A stretch of 38,780 nucleotides of DNA, taken from Spirochaetota bacterium (GTDB lineage: Bacteria > Spirochaetota > UBA4802 > UBA5368). The notes beneath the pieces were generated by a model. That model made no database searches and was not told the origin of the DNA. It was given only the letters and a program-made list of their open reading frames with translations. A program made the translations under genes and the position numbers. Each line of letters begins with the position of its first letter. Positions within the stretch are counted from its first letter, which is position 1. The stretch covers positions 1-38,780 of the forward strand of contig JADFDB010000008.1 in assembly GCA_018263175.1 (NCBI GenBank). Reading direction: 5' to 3'. Positions 18,008 through 26,780 of the stretch are shown piece after piece.

Positions 18008-18795
18008 TTCACGCCTCCGGCCGCCTTTTCGTGCGCGATGAGCGCCGCGCCGAGCGCCCCCGCGAGCTGAGGGTCACAGCGCCGGATGGCCCTCAGCCGA
18101 AGGCCCAGTATGGTCTCGATCGCGGCCAGCACACCGCGGTTCTTCGCCACGCCGCCGGTCATGCAGACGTCGTTTTCAACGCCGAGGTTGTTCACGAGCA
18201 CGGCCATTCGTCCCGCCATGGCGTTGTTGATTCCGGCCGCGATGTCCTCGATGGGTACGCCGTCGTTCAGGAACTGAATAACGTCGGCCTGCGCCCACAC
18301 CGTGCACGCGTTCGCGAGGGTCACCGGGTTTTTCGCCCGCATCGAAAGCTCCCCGAGCTCGTCCAGGCCCAGGCCGAGCAGGCGCGCCATCACCTCGAGG
18401 AAGCGGCCTGTGCCCGAGGCGCACTTGTCGTTCGTGACGAACTTTACGACGGCGCCGGCAGCATCCAGTTTGATCGCCTTGCAGTCCTGGCCGCCGATAT
18501 CGATCACGGTCCGTGCCGAGGGAACCATCCAGCGCGCGCCTTTGCCATGACACGCGATCTCCGACACCGTCGCGTCGACGAAGCCTATCCGGTCCCGCCC
18601 GTATCCCGTTCCAACGCAAAAGCGCACCTCACCCCGGTCGATCCCCGCGGCGGTGCACGCGCCGTTCATCGCCTCCTCGGCCGATTCCTCAGGTTTCGTC
18701 CTCGACTTGATGAGCGAAAAGCCCAGCACCTTTCCTTCGCTCATCAGCACCGCTTTCGATGTGAGCGAACCGACATCGCAACCGCCGACAATCAT
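18004..18795 (-). CDS. BadF/BadG/BcrA/HgdC-family ATPase (activase) 1
   Basis: Start at MIVGGCDVGSLTSKAVLMSEG; TVIDIGGQDCKAIKL, NDKCASGTGRFLEVMA, NACTVWAQADVI, GGVAKNRG. Confidence 0.93.
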   Translation of the reverse strand: MIVGGCDVGSLTSKAVLMSEGKVLGFSLIKSRTKPEESAEEAMNGACTAAGIDRGEVRFCVGTGYGRDRIGFVDATVSEIACHGKGARWMVPSARTVIDIGGQDCKAIKLDAAGAVVKFVTNDKCASGTGRFLEVMARLLGLGLDELGELSMRAKNPVTLANACTVWAQADVIQFLNDGVPIEDIAAGINNAMAGRMAVLVNNLGVENDVCMTGGVAKNRGVLAAIETILGLRLRAIRRCDPQLAGALGAALIAHEKAAGGVK

Positions 18796-20201
18796 GCCAG
18801 AATCCTCCTCACCTTCAGGAATTCCTCGAACCTCGCGCGCGTCGCCTCCCACGACTGGACCCTGTCGTCGAAGGCGTCCGAATACATTATATGAGTCGGG
18901 AACCCGGCCTTCTCCGTTTCACGGGCGAACGGCTTCAGCATGCCCCAGGTGTTCCGGCAGCCCGGCGTTCCGCTGTACACGACGAAATCGGCGCTGTACA
19001 TTCGGGCGAGAGAGAGCGTATCCTCGAGCCACATGTCCGGCGCGTCGAAGGGCCCGCGGATCGATTTGATCATGGGCATGCGCGAGTTCATGATCGCAAC
19101 GCTGTCGATCATGGAATCGAGGCTGGTCAGGTCGATCGAATAGGCGGATTCCTCCATGTGGTTTTCCTTCACGTGGGGAGCGTCGATCGACCAGTTACGG
19201 CTGAGGATGTTGCCCTGCAGGCTGATGCCGAGCTCCTCGGACATCCTCCACATTCGCATGTTATACGTATAATGATCGATATAGCAGAAAAATCCCCGGA
19301 CCCGCTCCACGCCGCCGGCGAGGCCGGAGACGCCGCGCTCCGCGTTCCGCCTCGCCATGGTCAGCATTGACTGAAGCATGTCGGTGCAGGGCTTCATGCC
19401 GGCGAAGAGAAAGCGCGCCGCGTAATTCAGGAGTGTAAAGGCGGGCGGGAGCGGGCTCGGAACGATCCGCCCCATCTCCTCCAGCTCGCCGATCAGCTCA
19501 TCCTGCTTTTGCAATTCCCGGAGCACTTCGGCCAGACGCGCCGCCTCGAGCCTCGTGCCCGTTTGCTCCTCGAGAAACGCGACAAGCGCGCGATAATCAT
19601 CGCGGTGATAGCGGTCATAGCGTTCCCCTTTCAACAGCGGCGGCATGTCGAGCTGGAAGAAGGGACGGTCGAGCCATTCGGCGGCGAATGCAAAGGCGTT
19701 CGCGTTGGTGTCGCACACACCGGGGGTGTCGGTCACCACCATGTCGATATCGACGCCGATTCCGGCGAGGTAGGCGCCAAGGCTCCCCCTCTGGGACGAG
19801 CATGAGGTCTCGGTAAAGCCCGCCTCGTTACAGAAGTCCAGGAACTCGGCGCTCCCCCTGCGATAAGTGAAGGTGAGGAACACCGTCATCACCTCCAGAC
19901 AGATCGGGGTTATGTCCATTGCGTAGAATATGACCGGGGAAAAGCAGAAGGAGGTGATGGCGACCTTCCGGCCCCGCTCTCTCGCCGTAACGATGTTTTT
20001 GAGGTATTCGGCGCAGGTCTTGATGAAATACCGTCCGGGCTCGCCGATGCCGAACACCGCATCGAGCATGCCGCTGAAGTAGGGGATATAGCGCAGCGCG
20101 TGCGCGTATTCCTTCTCCGTGCCGGCCATGAGTCTGGACGCGGCATCGTAAGTCGAATGGAGCATCCAATCGAAATGATATTCCTTCAGCGCTCGTCTCA
20201 T
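18792..20201 (-). CDS. 2-hydroxyacyl-CoA dehydratase / benzoyl-CoA reductase-like subunit (HgdA/BcrB-like)
   Basis: Start at MRRALKEYHFDWMLHSTYDAA (ATGA overlap with upstream stop); KVAITSFCFSPVIFYAMDITPICLEVM; 469 aa. Confidence 0.8.
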   Translation of the reverse strand: MRRALKEYHFDWMLHSTYDAASRLMAGTEKEYAHALRYIPYFSGMLDAVFGIGEPGRYFIKTCAEYLKNIVTARERGRKVAITSFCFSPVIFYAMDITPICLEVMTVFLTFTYRRGSAEFLDFCNEAGFTETSCSSQRGSLGAYLAGIGVDIDMVVTDTPGVCDTNANAFAFAAEWLDRPFFQLDMPPLLKGERYDRYHRDDYRALVAFLEEQTGTRLEAARLAEVLRELQKQDELIGELEEMGRIVPSPLPPAFTLLNYAARFLFAGMKPCTDMLQSMLTMARRNAERGVSGLAGGVERVRGFFCYIDHYTYNMRMWRMSEELGISLQGNILSRNWSIDAPHVKENHMEESAYSIDLTSLDSMIDSVAIMNSRMPMIKSIRGPFDAPDMWLEDTLSLARMYSADFVVYSGTPGCRNTWGMLKPFARETEKAGFPTHIMYSDAFDDRVQSWEATRARFEEFLKVRRILA

Positions 20202-21352
20202 GCCGTCCTCCCCTGCCCGTCTATGCGCTCGAGGAAGGCGTCGAGCCGCATCTTGAGCCTCCCCGTCTCGACGAGCGGCCCGTACTCGCGTTCTATCCGC
20301 ATGCAGGGGACGCCCAGTGCCTCGAGGTCGCGTTCGAAGAGGCCGTTCTCGGCGCCGTGCAGGTCGCAAAAGCGTATGTTCTGGAGGATGACACCGTCGA
20401 CCGACGCGCTTCGTATCGTATCAACCAGTATTTCAAGACGCCGCCGGTAGTCGCCGTACATCCTTGGACAGTCGCTCCGGCGCAGATATCGCTCGGCCAG
20501 GGCGCGCACGGGATCGCGCCCCCCTTCGTCGACGCGATCGTTATGGAAACGCGCCCCGAAGCACAGGTTGTCGGCAACCACCAGCGCGCGCTCCCCTTCG
20601 ATCAGCCGCACGAACGCCGTATCGTCGCTCGCGCTGCCGACCAGCATGAGCCTGCGCCTTCCCTCAATGCCCCGCGGTACGGCGCGGTGCACGGCGATGA
20701 ATTCCTCCAGGAGTTCGTTATACGCATCCCTCGGAATGGCGCTTCCGGCGATGACGACCGAAAGCGCCTCGGCCCCCGTGAAGGGCGGCGCCGGAAGCCT
20801 GCGCATGCGCTCGAGCTCCTCGAGCAGCGAGCGTCCCCGGTTGTAGAGCTCGATCGAATCACGAAGCCGTTCCTCGGTTATACGCACGTCGAAATGACGC
20901 TCGACCGCCTCGATGAGCCGGCGGATCTCCCCTTCAAACCAGTCAACCGTATACGCGGCGAATTTATGGGGGACCGCGAAATGGAAGAAGAACTGCGGCA
21001 CTACGCCCGCAATGTCCTCCCCGGCCTTTCTCCAGCAGTCGTCCAGCCGCCGCATTGAATCGCAGCCGGGAACGATCACCACGCCGTCGAGAAAACCGAA
21101 CGCGCCTGTGCCCGCGAGCTGCAGCATGCATTTGGGCAGGCTGCAGATGAACGGGCCGAAATAGGTGTCCCCGATCGTGGTTTCGTCGGCGCCGTGGCCC
21201 CGTATCCTGTACGGAAGAATCCCCGCCGCGTGGAATATTTCGTCCGGCGCGTAGGAGCAGGTATAGCCGACAATCTTTTTCCCCTCCTCCTTCCACCTCT
21301 GCACGAACTCGTTGTTGAGCGTTTCCACCGCCCGCATCAATCGCACGCTCAT
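20198..21352 (-). CDS. 2-hydroxyacyl-CoA dehydratase / benzoyl-CoA reductase-like subunit (HgdB/BcrC-like)
   Basis: KKIVGYTCSYAPDEIFHAAGILPYRIRG, IVPGCDSMRRLDDCW, DGVILQNIRFCDLHGAENGLFERDLEALGVPCMRIEREYG. Confidence 0.92.
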   Translation of the reverse strand: MSVRLMRAVETLNNEFVQRWKEEGKKIVGYTCSYAPDEIFHAAGILPYRIRGHGADETTIGDTYFGPFICSLPKCMLQLAGTGAFGFLDGVVIVPGCDSMRRLDDCWRKAGEDIAGVVPQFFFHFAVPHKFAAYTVDWFEGEIRRLIEAVERHFDVRITEERLRDSIELYNRGRSLLEELERMRRLPAPPFTGAEALSVVIAGSAIPRDAYNELLEEFIAVHRAVPRGIEGRRRLMLVGSASDDTAFVRLIEGERALVVADNLCFGARFHNDRVDEGGRDPVRALAERYLRRSDCPRMYGDYRRRLEILVDTIRSASVDGVILQNIRFCDLHGAENGLFERDLEALGVPCMRIEREYGPLVETGRLKMRLDAFLERIDGQGRTA

Positions 21353-22819
21353 TTATTCCTCCCCGCCGCACAGGGCCTTCCGGAGAGCCGTTCGCGCCAT
21401 CAGCATGTCATCCCCATCGCCCGCGGCGGCGATGAGCTCCGCGGCGGCCATCATTACCGGCGGCACCACCTCGGGCGCGATGGGCGCGACCGCCCGCGCA
21501 AGATCTTCCATAAGCCAGCGGGCGCTCTGTCCGACCTCGCGGCCATCGAGTGAGCCGATGACCTGCGCGGTGAAGCCGGCAAGCAAACCGGGGCGCAGAT
21601 CGTGCACGCGGTTGAGCAGCTCGAGAAAACGCCCGAGCGCCGAGGCGAGCTCCTGCGCGTCGACCGCACCGAGGGCGCGCGTGAAAACGCCGGCAAGATC
21701 CTCGTCGGAGAGGGCCCTCTCCAGGCAATCAGTCCCGCGGCCGAACCTCCTCACTCCACGGCCCAGCCGGTCAAAGCGCTCCGCGAGGAGCGCGCGCAAC
21801 AGCTCGGGGCGTTCCACGAGCATCCCGATGAGGCGCCCGCGCGTCTGCTCGAGCGCATCCGCCGTCATGGCACGCGCTTTGACGAACGCCTCTACATCGA
21901 TCGTCCGGGCGGCATCCTCCACGAAGCCCGCGACGTCTTCGGGAAGGCGCGGCCGTCCCTGCTCGCCGATGAGCTCGCTGCCCGTAAACAGCTTCCTCAG
22001 AAGCTCGGTCGCTTCATTGATGAGCGCGCCCATGCGTTTGCCGTCCGCCTCCCGCATCAGCGAGAGCACGACATCGGCCAGAAGGTCGGGGGCCAGCCGG
22101 TTGAGCGGCGCAAGCGACACGCACGCCGCGTCCAGGGCCATGTTCATGATGGACGGCAGGATGGAAAGAATACACACGACCTTGGCCGGATACCTCCAGA
22201 GCTCCTCGTTGACGGCCCCGAGCAGGGCCACGGCATCGGCCGACGACGAGTCAACGCACTCCTTCAGTTCGCCGAAATCGGTCGCCTCTATCCACTCGCG
22301 CAGGTGCGGCGTGATCAGTTTCGAGAAAAAGACCGGATCGGCTTCGTGCAGCCCGTTTATAATGCGGATGATCGAGCCGAGCTGCCTCCCGAGCGTGCCG
22401 CCGGGGCGCGCCCGTTCCAGGCAACCCGATACGATCCTCCGCCGCTCGTCCGGCGGCAGCGACTCCATACCGCCGAGCAGGGACTCCACGGCCCCGAGCA
22501 GCCCGCCGGCAAGGCGCGGCGCGAGCCCCGCGGCATCGCGAAGCACGGCGGGATCGGCGCAGATTTCGGCAACGCTTCGGCGGGGACCACCGGACCGATT
22601 CGAAAACCCCCATTCAATTAATTTCGTGATAACAGAAGCCAAGCCCCGCCTGAACATGCCTTCGCCCGCCCAGACGCCGAGAACCGCCGGCGCGGCCTCG
22701 GTGAGGAACGATCCGAACTCGCGGGTGCCCGCCAGGGCGGACGCCAGTCGGGCCATCGCGCCGTCGGCCTCAGTCTCGGCCGAGCGGTCCGTCATTTCCA
22801 TCTGCTCGTATCCCGTCAT
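21353..22819 (-). CDS. Hypothetical alpha-helical protein of unknown function
   Basis: Start chosen at MTGYEQMEMTDRSAETEADG (RBS GGAGGGGG); 488 aa; helix-rich, no motif recognised; TAA abuts the next ATG. Confidence 0.8.
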   Translation of the reverse strand: MTGYEQMEMTDRSAETEADGAMARLASALAGTREFGSFLTEAAPAVLGVWAGEGMFRRGLASVITKLIEWGFSNRSGGPRRSVAEICADPAVLRDAAGLAPRLAGGLLGAVESLLGGMESLPPDERRRIVSGCLERARPGGTLGRQLGSIIRIINGLHEADPVFFSKLITPHLREWIEATDFGELKECVDSSSADAVALLGAVNEELWRYPAKVVCILSILPSIMNMALDAACVSLAPLNRLAPDLLADVVLSLMREADGKRMGALINEATELLRKLFTGSELIGEQGRPRLPEDVAGFVEDAARTIDVEAFVKARAMTADALEQTRGRLIGMLVERPELLRALLAERFDRLGRGVRRFGRGTDCLERALSDEDLAGVFTRALGAVDAQELASALGRFLELLNRVHDLRPGLLAGFTAQVIGSLDGREVGQSARWLMEDLARAVAPIAPEVVPPVMMAAAELIAAAGDGDDMLMARTALRKALCGGEE

Positions 22820-22868
22820 AGCTGCCCCCTCCACTGCCTTTCGCCCGGCATTCCGCACATCGCCTCCC

Positions 22869-23462
22869 TCAGGCGGGAGCGCGCCTTCGGGCCGCCTTTT
22901 TTCCGGGTCCGGCCGCGCCCGCCCCGACGACGCCCCGTAAAAGCCCGAGCTGTTCATTGAAATCCACGCTCCCCGGCGCGAGGAGCGAGTGGTACATGAG
23001 TCCGATGAGCGAAATGAATATAAATGACGCGGTCTTCGGCCTCACATGCAGGTAGGCGGCGATAGCCTTCCGATAGGTGTTGGAAAAGCGTATCAGGGCC
23101 TCCTGTCCCGGCTGTGCATCGTTAGAGCGGTAAAAGTCGACCGCGAGCAGCATAATGTTCTGATAAAAGGCACGGTTGCGGCCCCAGTGCGCGGCGATCC
23201 GATTGTAAATCTCGTCCGGGTCGCGAAGCGGGCGTATCTCCTTAAGTATCTTCTCGATATCCAGTTTGCTCTCCTGCTCGAAGAGCTGTTCGAATATGTC
23301 CTTCTTCGCCGGAAAATAATGATATAACGTCCCGGTTGACACGCCCAGTTCCCCGGCGATCTCGCGCATGGTTACGTTGGCGTACCCCTTTCGGCTGAAA
23401 AGCCCGAAGCACCCCGCGAGGAGCTCCCGGCTGTATTCATCGCGATCGACGATCTTGGGCAT
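22869..23462 (-). CDS. TetR/AcrR family transcriptional regulator
   Basis: Start at MPKIVDRDEYSRELLAGCFGLFSRKGYANVTMREIAGELGVSTGTLYHYFPAKKDIFEQLF, canonical TetR HTH; ATGA overlap with GMC gene. Confidence 0.93.
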   Translation of the reverse strand: MPKIVDRDEYSRELLAGCFGLFSRKGYANVTMREIAGELGVSTGTLYHYFPAKKDIFEQLFEQESKLDIEKILKEIRPLRDPDEIYNRIAAHWGRNRAFYQNIMLLAVDFYRSNDAQPGQEALIRFSNTYRKAIAAYLHVRPKTASFIFISLIGLMYHSLLAPGSVDFNEQLGLLRGVVGAGAAGPGKKAARRRAPA

Positions 23463-24802
23463 CAGCGCCCACCCCTCCGCCCGCCGGTTTTTTTCGTCCG
23501 TTTTCCGGGCACGGCAAGGTGGCGGGCGAGGCGCTTGCCCAGGCAGACCAGCGTGAGCACCGGGGGAAGCCCCCATGGCTCGGGAATGACCGAGCAGTCG
23601 CAGACGTACAGATTTGCGACGTCCTTAACCTTCAGGTTCGAATCGAGGATGCGACCTATCCGCACCGTTCCGCCGGGATGGGCGGCGAGTTTCCACGTGG
23701 TGTACATCCCCCTCGCCCCCGCGTGGGAGAGGATGTTACGCGCGATATCGGCCCCCTTGCGAAGCCTCTCCCTGTCGGCCGGCGTAAGCTCTTTGCGCAC
23801 GCCGCCGCTGTCGGTGAGCCTTCCGGCGAGGTCGTCCCGTATCTTCACCATGATGCGTACTGTTTTTCGCGACTGGAAAATCTTAAAAAAGCGCAGCGAC
23901 ATCGCCGCGAACATGCGGTCCAGCATGGTTTGCAGCGCGAGGTCGGTCATAACGAAACCCTCTCTCGCGAAGATACAGCCCGCGCTCATTGGGATCTCGT
24001 CCCTTCTGCGGCGCACGTCCTTAACAGTGCCGCATACGGTCACGAGCGGGTCGAAGAAGAAATCGTACCCGGCCTCGCGCAGGCCGCTCTTTCGTAAAAT
24101 TACCGGTGAGCCTATGCCCCCCGCCGCTATGACCACCGTGTCGGCAAAGATGCTCCGGCTGCGGCCGCACGCCGTATAGCTCACCCCGACGGCCCTTCCG
24201 TTTTCGATGATCACCCGGTCCACCCTGGCCCCGTTTACGAGGACCGCCCCGGCCTCGACGGCCTCGTCCATAAGCATGCGCGCGCTCCATTTAACGCCGT
24301 GCGGATCGCCGTAATAGCCGAAGCGGTAGCCGCTTTTCCACCGGTCCTGGTACATGAACTTGGGCAGCCCCTTCCAGTCGTAGCCGAGCGCTCTCGCACT
24401 CTCCATAATGCGGCGCGCCATCGGCGTCATCATTTCGTCCTTAAGCGGCGCTATCGGAAGCTCGGCCCTCGCCTCGCGCTCCTCGCGGCGCACGTCGATA
24501 CCGTATTTTCGAAGCATCTCGTGCGGGACCGGGAAGGCGGTGGCATAGTAGAAGACGGAGCTCCCCCCGGTGACGATCCCGCGCACCATCGCGAGAAGGT
24601 TCGGCGTAAACAGCAGCGACCTGCCGGGAACGAGCTGCCACCGGAGATACTGGAGGAAGCTCCCGCGCACCGGCGCGCCGGACCCCCATTCGAGCACCAG
24701 CACGCGCCGGCCTTTTTTCGCGAGCTCCCGCGCGACGCTTGCGCCGCCCGGCCCGGAACCGGCAATTATGGCGTCATACCGTTCGGACGATGTATTTCCC
24801 AT
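23462..24802 (-). CDS. GMC-family FAD oxidoreductase (cholesterol oxidase/choline dehydrogenase-like)
   Basis: YDAIIAGSGPGGASVARELAKKGRRVLVLEWG, ADTVVIAAGGIGSPVILRKSGL, AAHPGGTVRIGRILDSNLKVKDVANLYVCDCSVIPEPWGLPPVLTL. Confidence 0.9.
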   Translation of the reverse strand: MGNTSSERYDAIIAGSGPGGASVARELAKKGRRVLVLEWGSGAPVRGSFLQYLRWQLVPGRSLLFTPNLLAMVRGIVTGGSSVFYYATAFPVPHEMLRKYGIDVRREEREARAELPIAPLKDEMMTPMARRIMESARALGYDWKGLPKFMYQDRWKSGYRFGYYGDPHGVKWSARMLMDEAVEAGAVLVNGARVDRVIIENGRAVGVSYTACGRSRSIFADTVVIAAGGIGSPVILRKSGLREAGYDFFFDPLVTVCGTVKDVRRRRDEIPMSAGCIFAREGFVMTDLALQTMLDRMFAAMSLRFFKIFQSRKTVRIMVKIRDDLAGRLTDSGGVRKELTPADRERLRKGADIARNILSHAGARGMYTTWKLAAHPGGTVRIGRILDSNLKVKDVANLYVCDCSVIPEPWGLPPVLTLVCLGKRLARHLAVPGKRTKKTGGRRGGR

Positions 24803-24926
24803 CACGACCTCCCCATTTTCCGTAAACCTTCGGCAAAGCGCGCTTTACCGCGATTTCCGAAAGTCCCGTATGTGTTCACCGCGCGGACACCGGACGAGTA
24901 TGACGGAAAGGCCGCGGTTTTCAAGC

Positions 24927-24954
24927 TTTTTATATCATATGTTCGATATAAAAA
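24927..24954. promoter_or_regulatory. Candidate TetR-type operator, inverted repeat TTTTTATATC-N8-GATATAAAAA
   Basis: Perfect 10-bp arms in the divergent intergenic region between the GMC gene and the EAL gene. Confidence 0.5.
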
Positions 24955-25056
24955 TAGCCTAAGACGATCTTTCATTTGACATTTTGCCAAACCCGTGCAT
25001 TCTCTGCAATGCCGGCGTGTCGAAACGTCCGGCTATACCGCCCGAGGAGCCCGTCC

Positions 25057-26430
25057 ATGCCGCGAGGAAACATCCTTATCGTCGGCGCGCCATCGCCGAA
25101 GAGCGATCAGCTCGGCGCCCTCCTCCGCGAGCACGACTTTACCGTCACCGAACTTCCGTTCGACCAATCTCCGGAACTTATCGCTGCCGGGGAGCGGTTC
25201 GACCTTGTGATCTATTATCTTGACGAAGCGATCGCCGCGAACTGTGCGCCGGACGATCTGCCCGGCATGCACGACGCGCCATCCCTCGCCATCGCCCCCG
25301 CCGCGGCCGATTTCGACTATCTTCTCGACTGTCTCAGGCGCGGCATGGGAAACTTCCTCAACCTTCCCTACGGCAAGCGCTCGCTCGTCAGGCGCATCGA
25401 GGACATCATCGGCGCGGGAGGACCGGCCGCCCGGGAAGACGACGAAAAGCTGCGGCTCCTGATACCGCATGGCAACAGCGCCGAAACGATCGAGCTCGGA
25501 AAGAAACAGCTTGTCGATTTTATCGTTTCGTCGCTGGAAAACTCCATACACCAGACCAGGATGCTCCGATCGCACGGCACCCGCAGGCTCGTCCGGGAGA
25601 CCAGAGCACAGCCGGAGAGCGCACAGTCATCGTCCGCGCGCGCCCGAGAGAAGCTCGTGCTCGAGCAGGAGTTGATACGCGCAATAGAGAAGGACGAGTT
25701 CGAGATGTTCTATCAGCCCATCGTCGATATGTCGGCGGGCGGTATAACCGGCTTCGAATCGCTCATCCGCTGGCGGCACCCTGAGCGAGGCTACGTCTCG
25801 CCCACGGAATTCATCCCCTTTGCGGAGGAGTCGGCGCTCATCCTCTCCCTTGGATTCATCGCGATCGAGAAGGCATGCCGGCAGCTTCGCGAGTGGCACG
25901 ACACCTGCCCGGAGGCCGGGCTCCTGAACGTATCCATCAACCTCTCCACCGTACAGTTCATCCATCCCGAGCTTGCCGAGCGGATAGACGATATCGTACG
26001 GGAGAGCGGCGTGCGGCACGAGCTCGTCCGCTTCGAGATCACCGAAAGCGCACTGATGGCCGACATGGATTCGGCGAACATGATGCTTTTAAAGCTCAAA
26101 TCGATGGATTTCAGGCTGTACATGGACGACTTCGGCACAGGTTACTCCTCGCTGAGCTATCTGCGGCATTTCCCGATGGACGTCATCAAGATCGACCAGT
26201 CGTTCATCAAATGGATGGGCGTGGACGACGAAAGCCACGTCATCGCCAAGACCATCGTCGACCTGGCCCACAACCTCGGAAAGCTCGTAGTCGCCGAGGG
26301 CATCGAGACCGGGGAACATCTAACGATGCTGCGCGGTATGGGCTGCGACTACGGCCAGGGCTACCTGTTCTCGCCGCCCCTCTGCGCCGCCGACGCGCGG
26401 GTGCTGCTGGAGAAGAAGCCGCGCTGGTAG
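25057..26430 (+). CDS. EAL-domain c-di-GMP phosphodiesterase with N-terminal receiver-like domain
   Basis: Start at MPRGNILIVGAPSPKSDQ; EAL signature FESLIRWRHPERGYVSPTEFIPFAE, DDFGTGYSSLSYLRHFPMDVIKIDQSFI, VAEGIET. Confidence 0.9.
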   Translation: MPRGNILIVGAPSPKSDQLGALLREHDFTVTELPFDQSPELIAAGERFDLVIYYLDEAIAANCAPDDLPGMHDAPSLAIAPAAADFDYLLDCLRRGMGNFLNLPYGKRSLVRRIEDIIGAGGPAAREDDEKLRLLIPHGNSAETIELGKKQLVDFIVSSLENSIHQTRMLRSHGTRRLVRETRAQPESAQSSSARAREKLVLEQELIRAIEKDEFEMFYQPIVDMSAGGITGFESLIRWRHPERGYVSPTEFIPFAEESALILSLGFIAIEKACRQLREWHDTCPEAGLLNVSINLSTVQFIHPELAERIDDIVRESGVRHELVRFEITESALMADMDSANMMLLKLKSMDFRLYMDDFGTGYSSLSYLRHFPMDVIKIDQSFIKWMGVDDESHVIAKTIVDLAHNLGKLVVAEGIETGEHLTMLRGMGCDYGQGYLFSPPLCAADARVLLEKKPRW

Positions 26431-26700
26431 AAATCCTCGCGCCTCCGGACCGGTTAACGACGCGACCTCCTGTCGCAACGTCGACATTAGCACACCCTGT
26501 GCGTCACAGATCCCTTTCAATAAAGGGGAATCATATTCATGTACTGGTTAGTTTCCGTAACATGAACAAATCCTCTCAGCCGCTGGGCCGGCTAACGACG
26601 CAACCTCCTGTCGCAACGCCGGCATTAGCACATCCTGTGCGTCACAGATCCCCTGTATTAAAGGGGAGCCTGATTTAAAATACTGGTTGCCGTTTAAATG
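26431..26700. repeat. Two tandem copies of a ~138-bp intergenic repeat containing short hairpins
   Basis: Shared strings TAACGACGC[G/A]ACCTCCTGTCGCAACG, CATTAGCACA[C/T]CCTGTGCGTCACAGATCCC, TACTGGTT offset by 138-139 bp. Confidence 0.8.
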
Positions 26701-26735
26701 GGGGGAAAAAACATCATGCCTCGAGGCTCTCTTCG

Positions 26736-26766
26736 GGTGATCCCCCTTTACCAAAGGGGGATCACC
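26736..26766. terminator. Perfect hairpin GGTGATCCCCCTTT-ACC-AAAGGGGGATCACC
   Basis: 14-bp arms in the convergent EAL/pcnB intergenic region, immediately 3' of the pcnB stop (26781). Confidence 0.6.
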
Positions 26767-26780
26767 AGCGGTGCGGGGAT

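Noticed and set aside
21312-22940. 542-aa plus-strand Ser/Arg/Ala-rich ORF opposite the unknown helical protein
   Set aside because: Low-complexity composition typical of antisense reading in GC-rich DNA; the minus ORF has an RBS, operon context and balanced composition.
26431-26678. C-terminal peptide repeats RLTT-PPVAT--LAHPVRHRS in the 267-aa frame
   Set aside because: That ORF starts inside the EAL gene in another frame; the similarity is explained by the tandem DNA repeat.
26431-26700. Possible CRISPR array
   Set aside because: Only two imperfect ~138-bp units, no short identical repeats with unique spacers, no cas genes.
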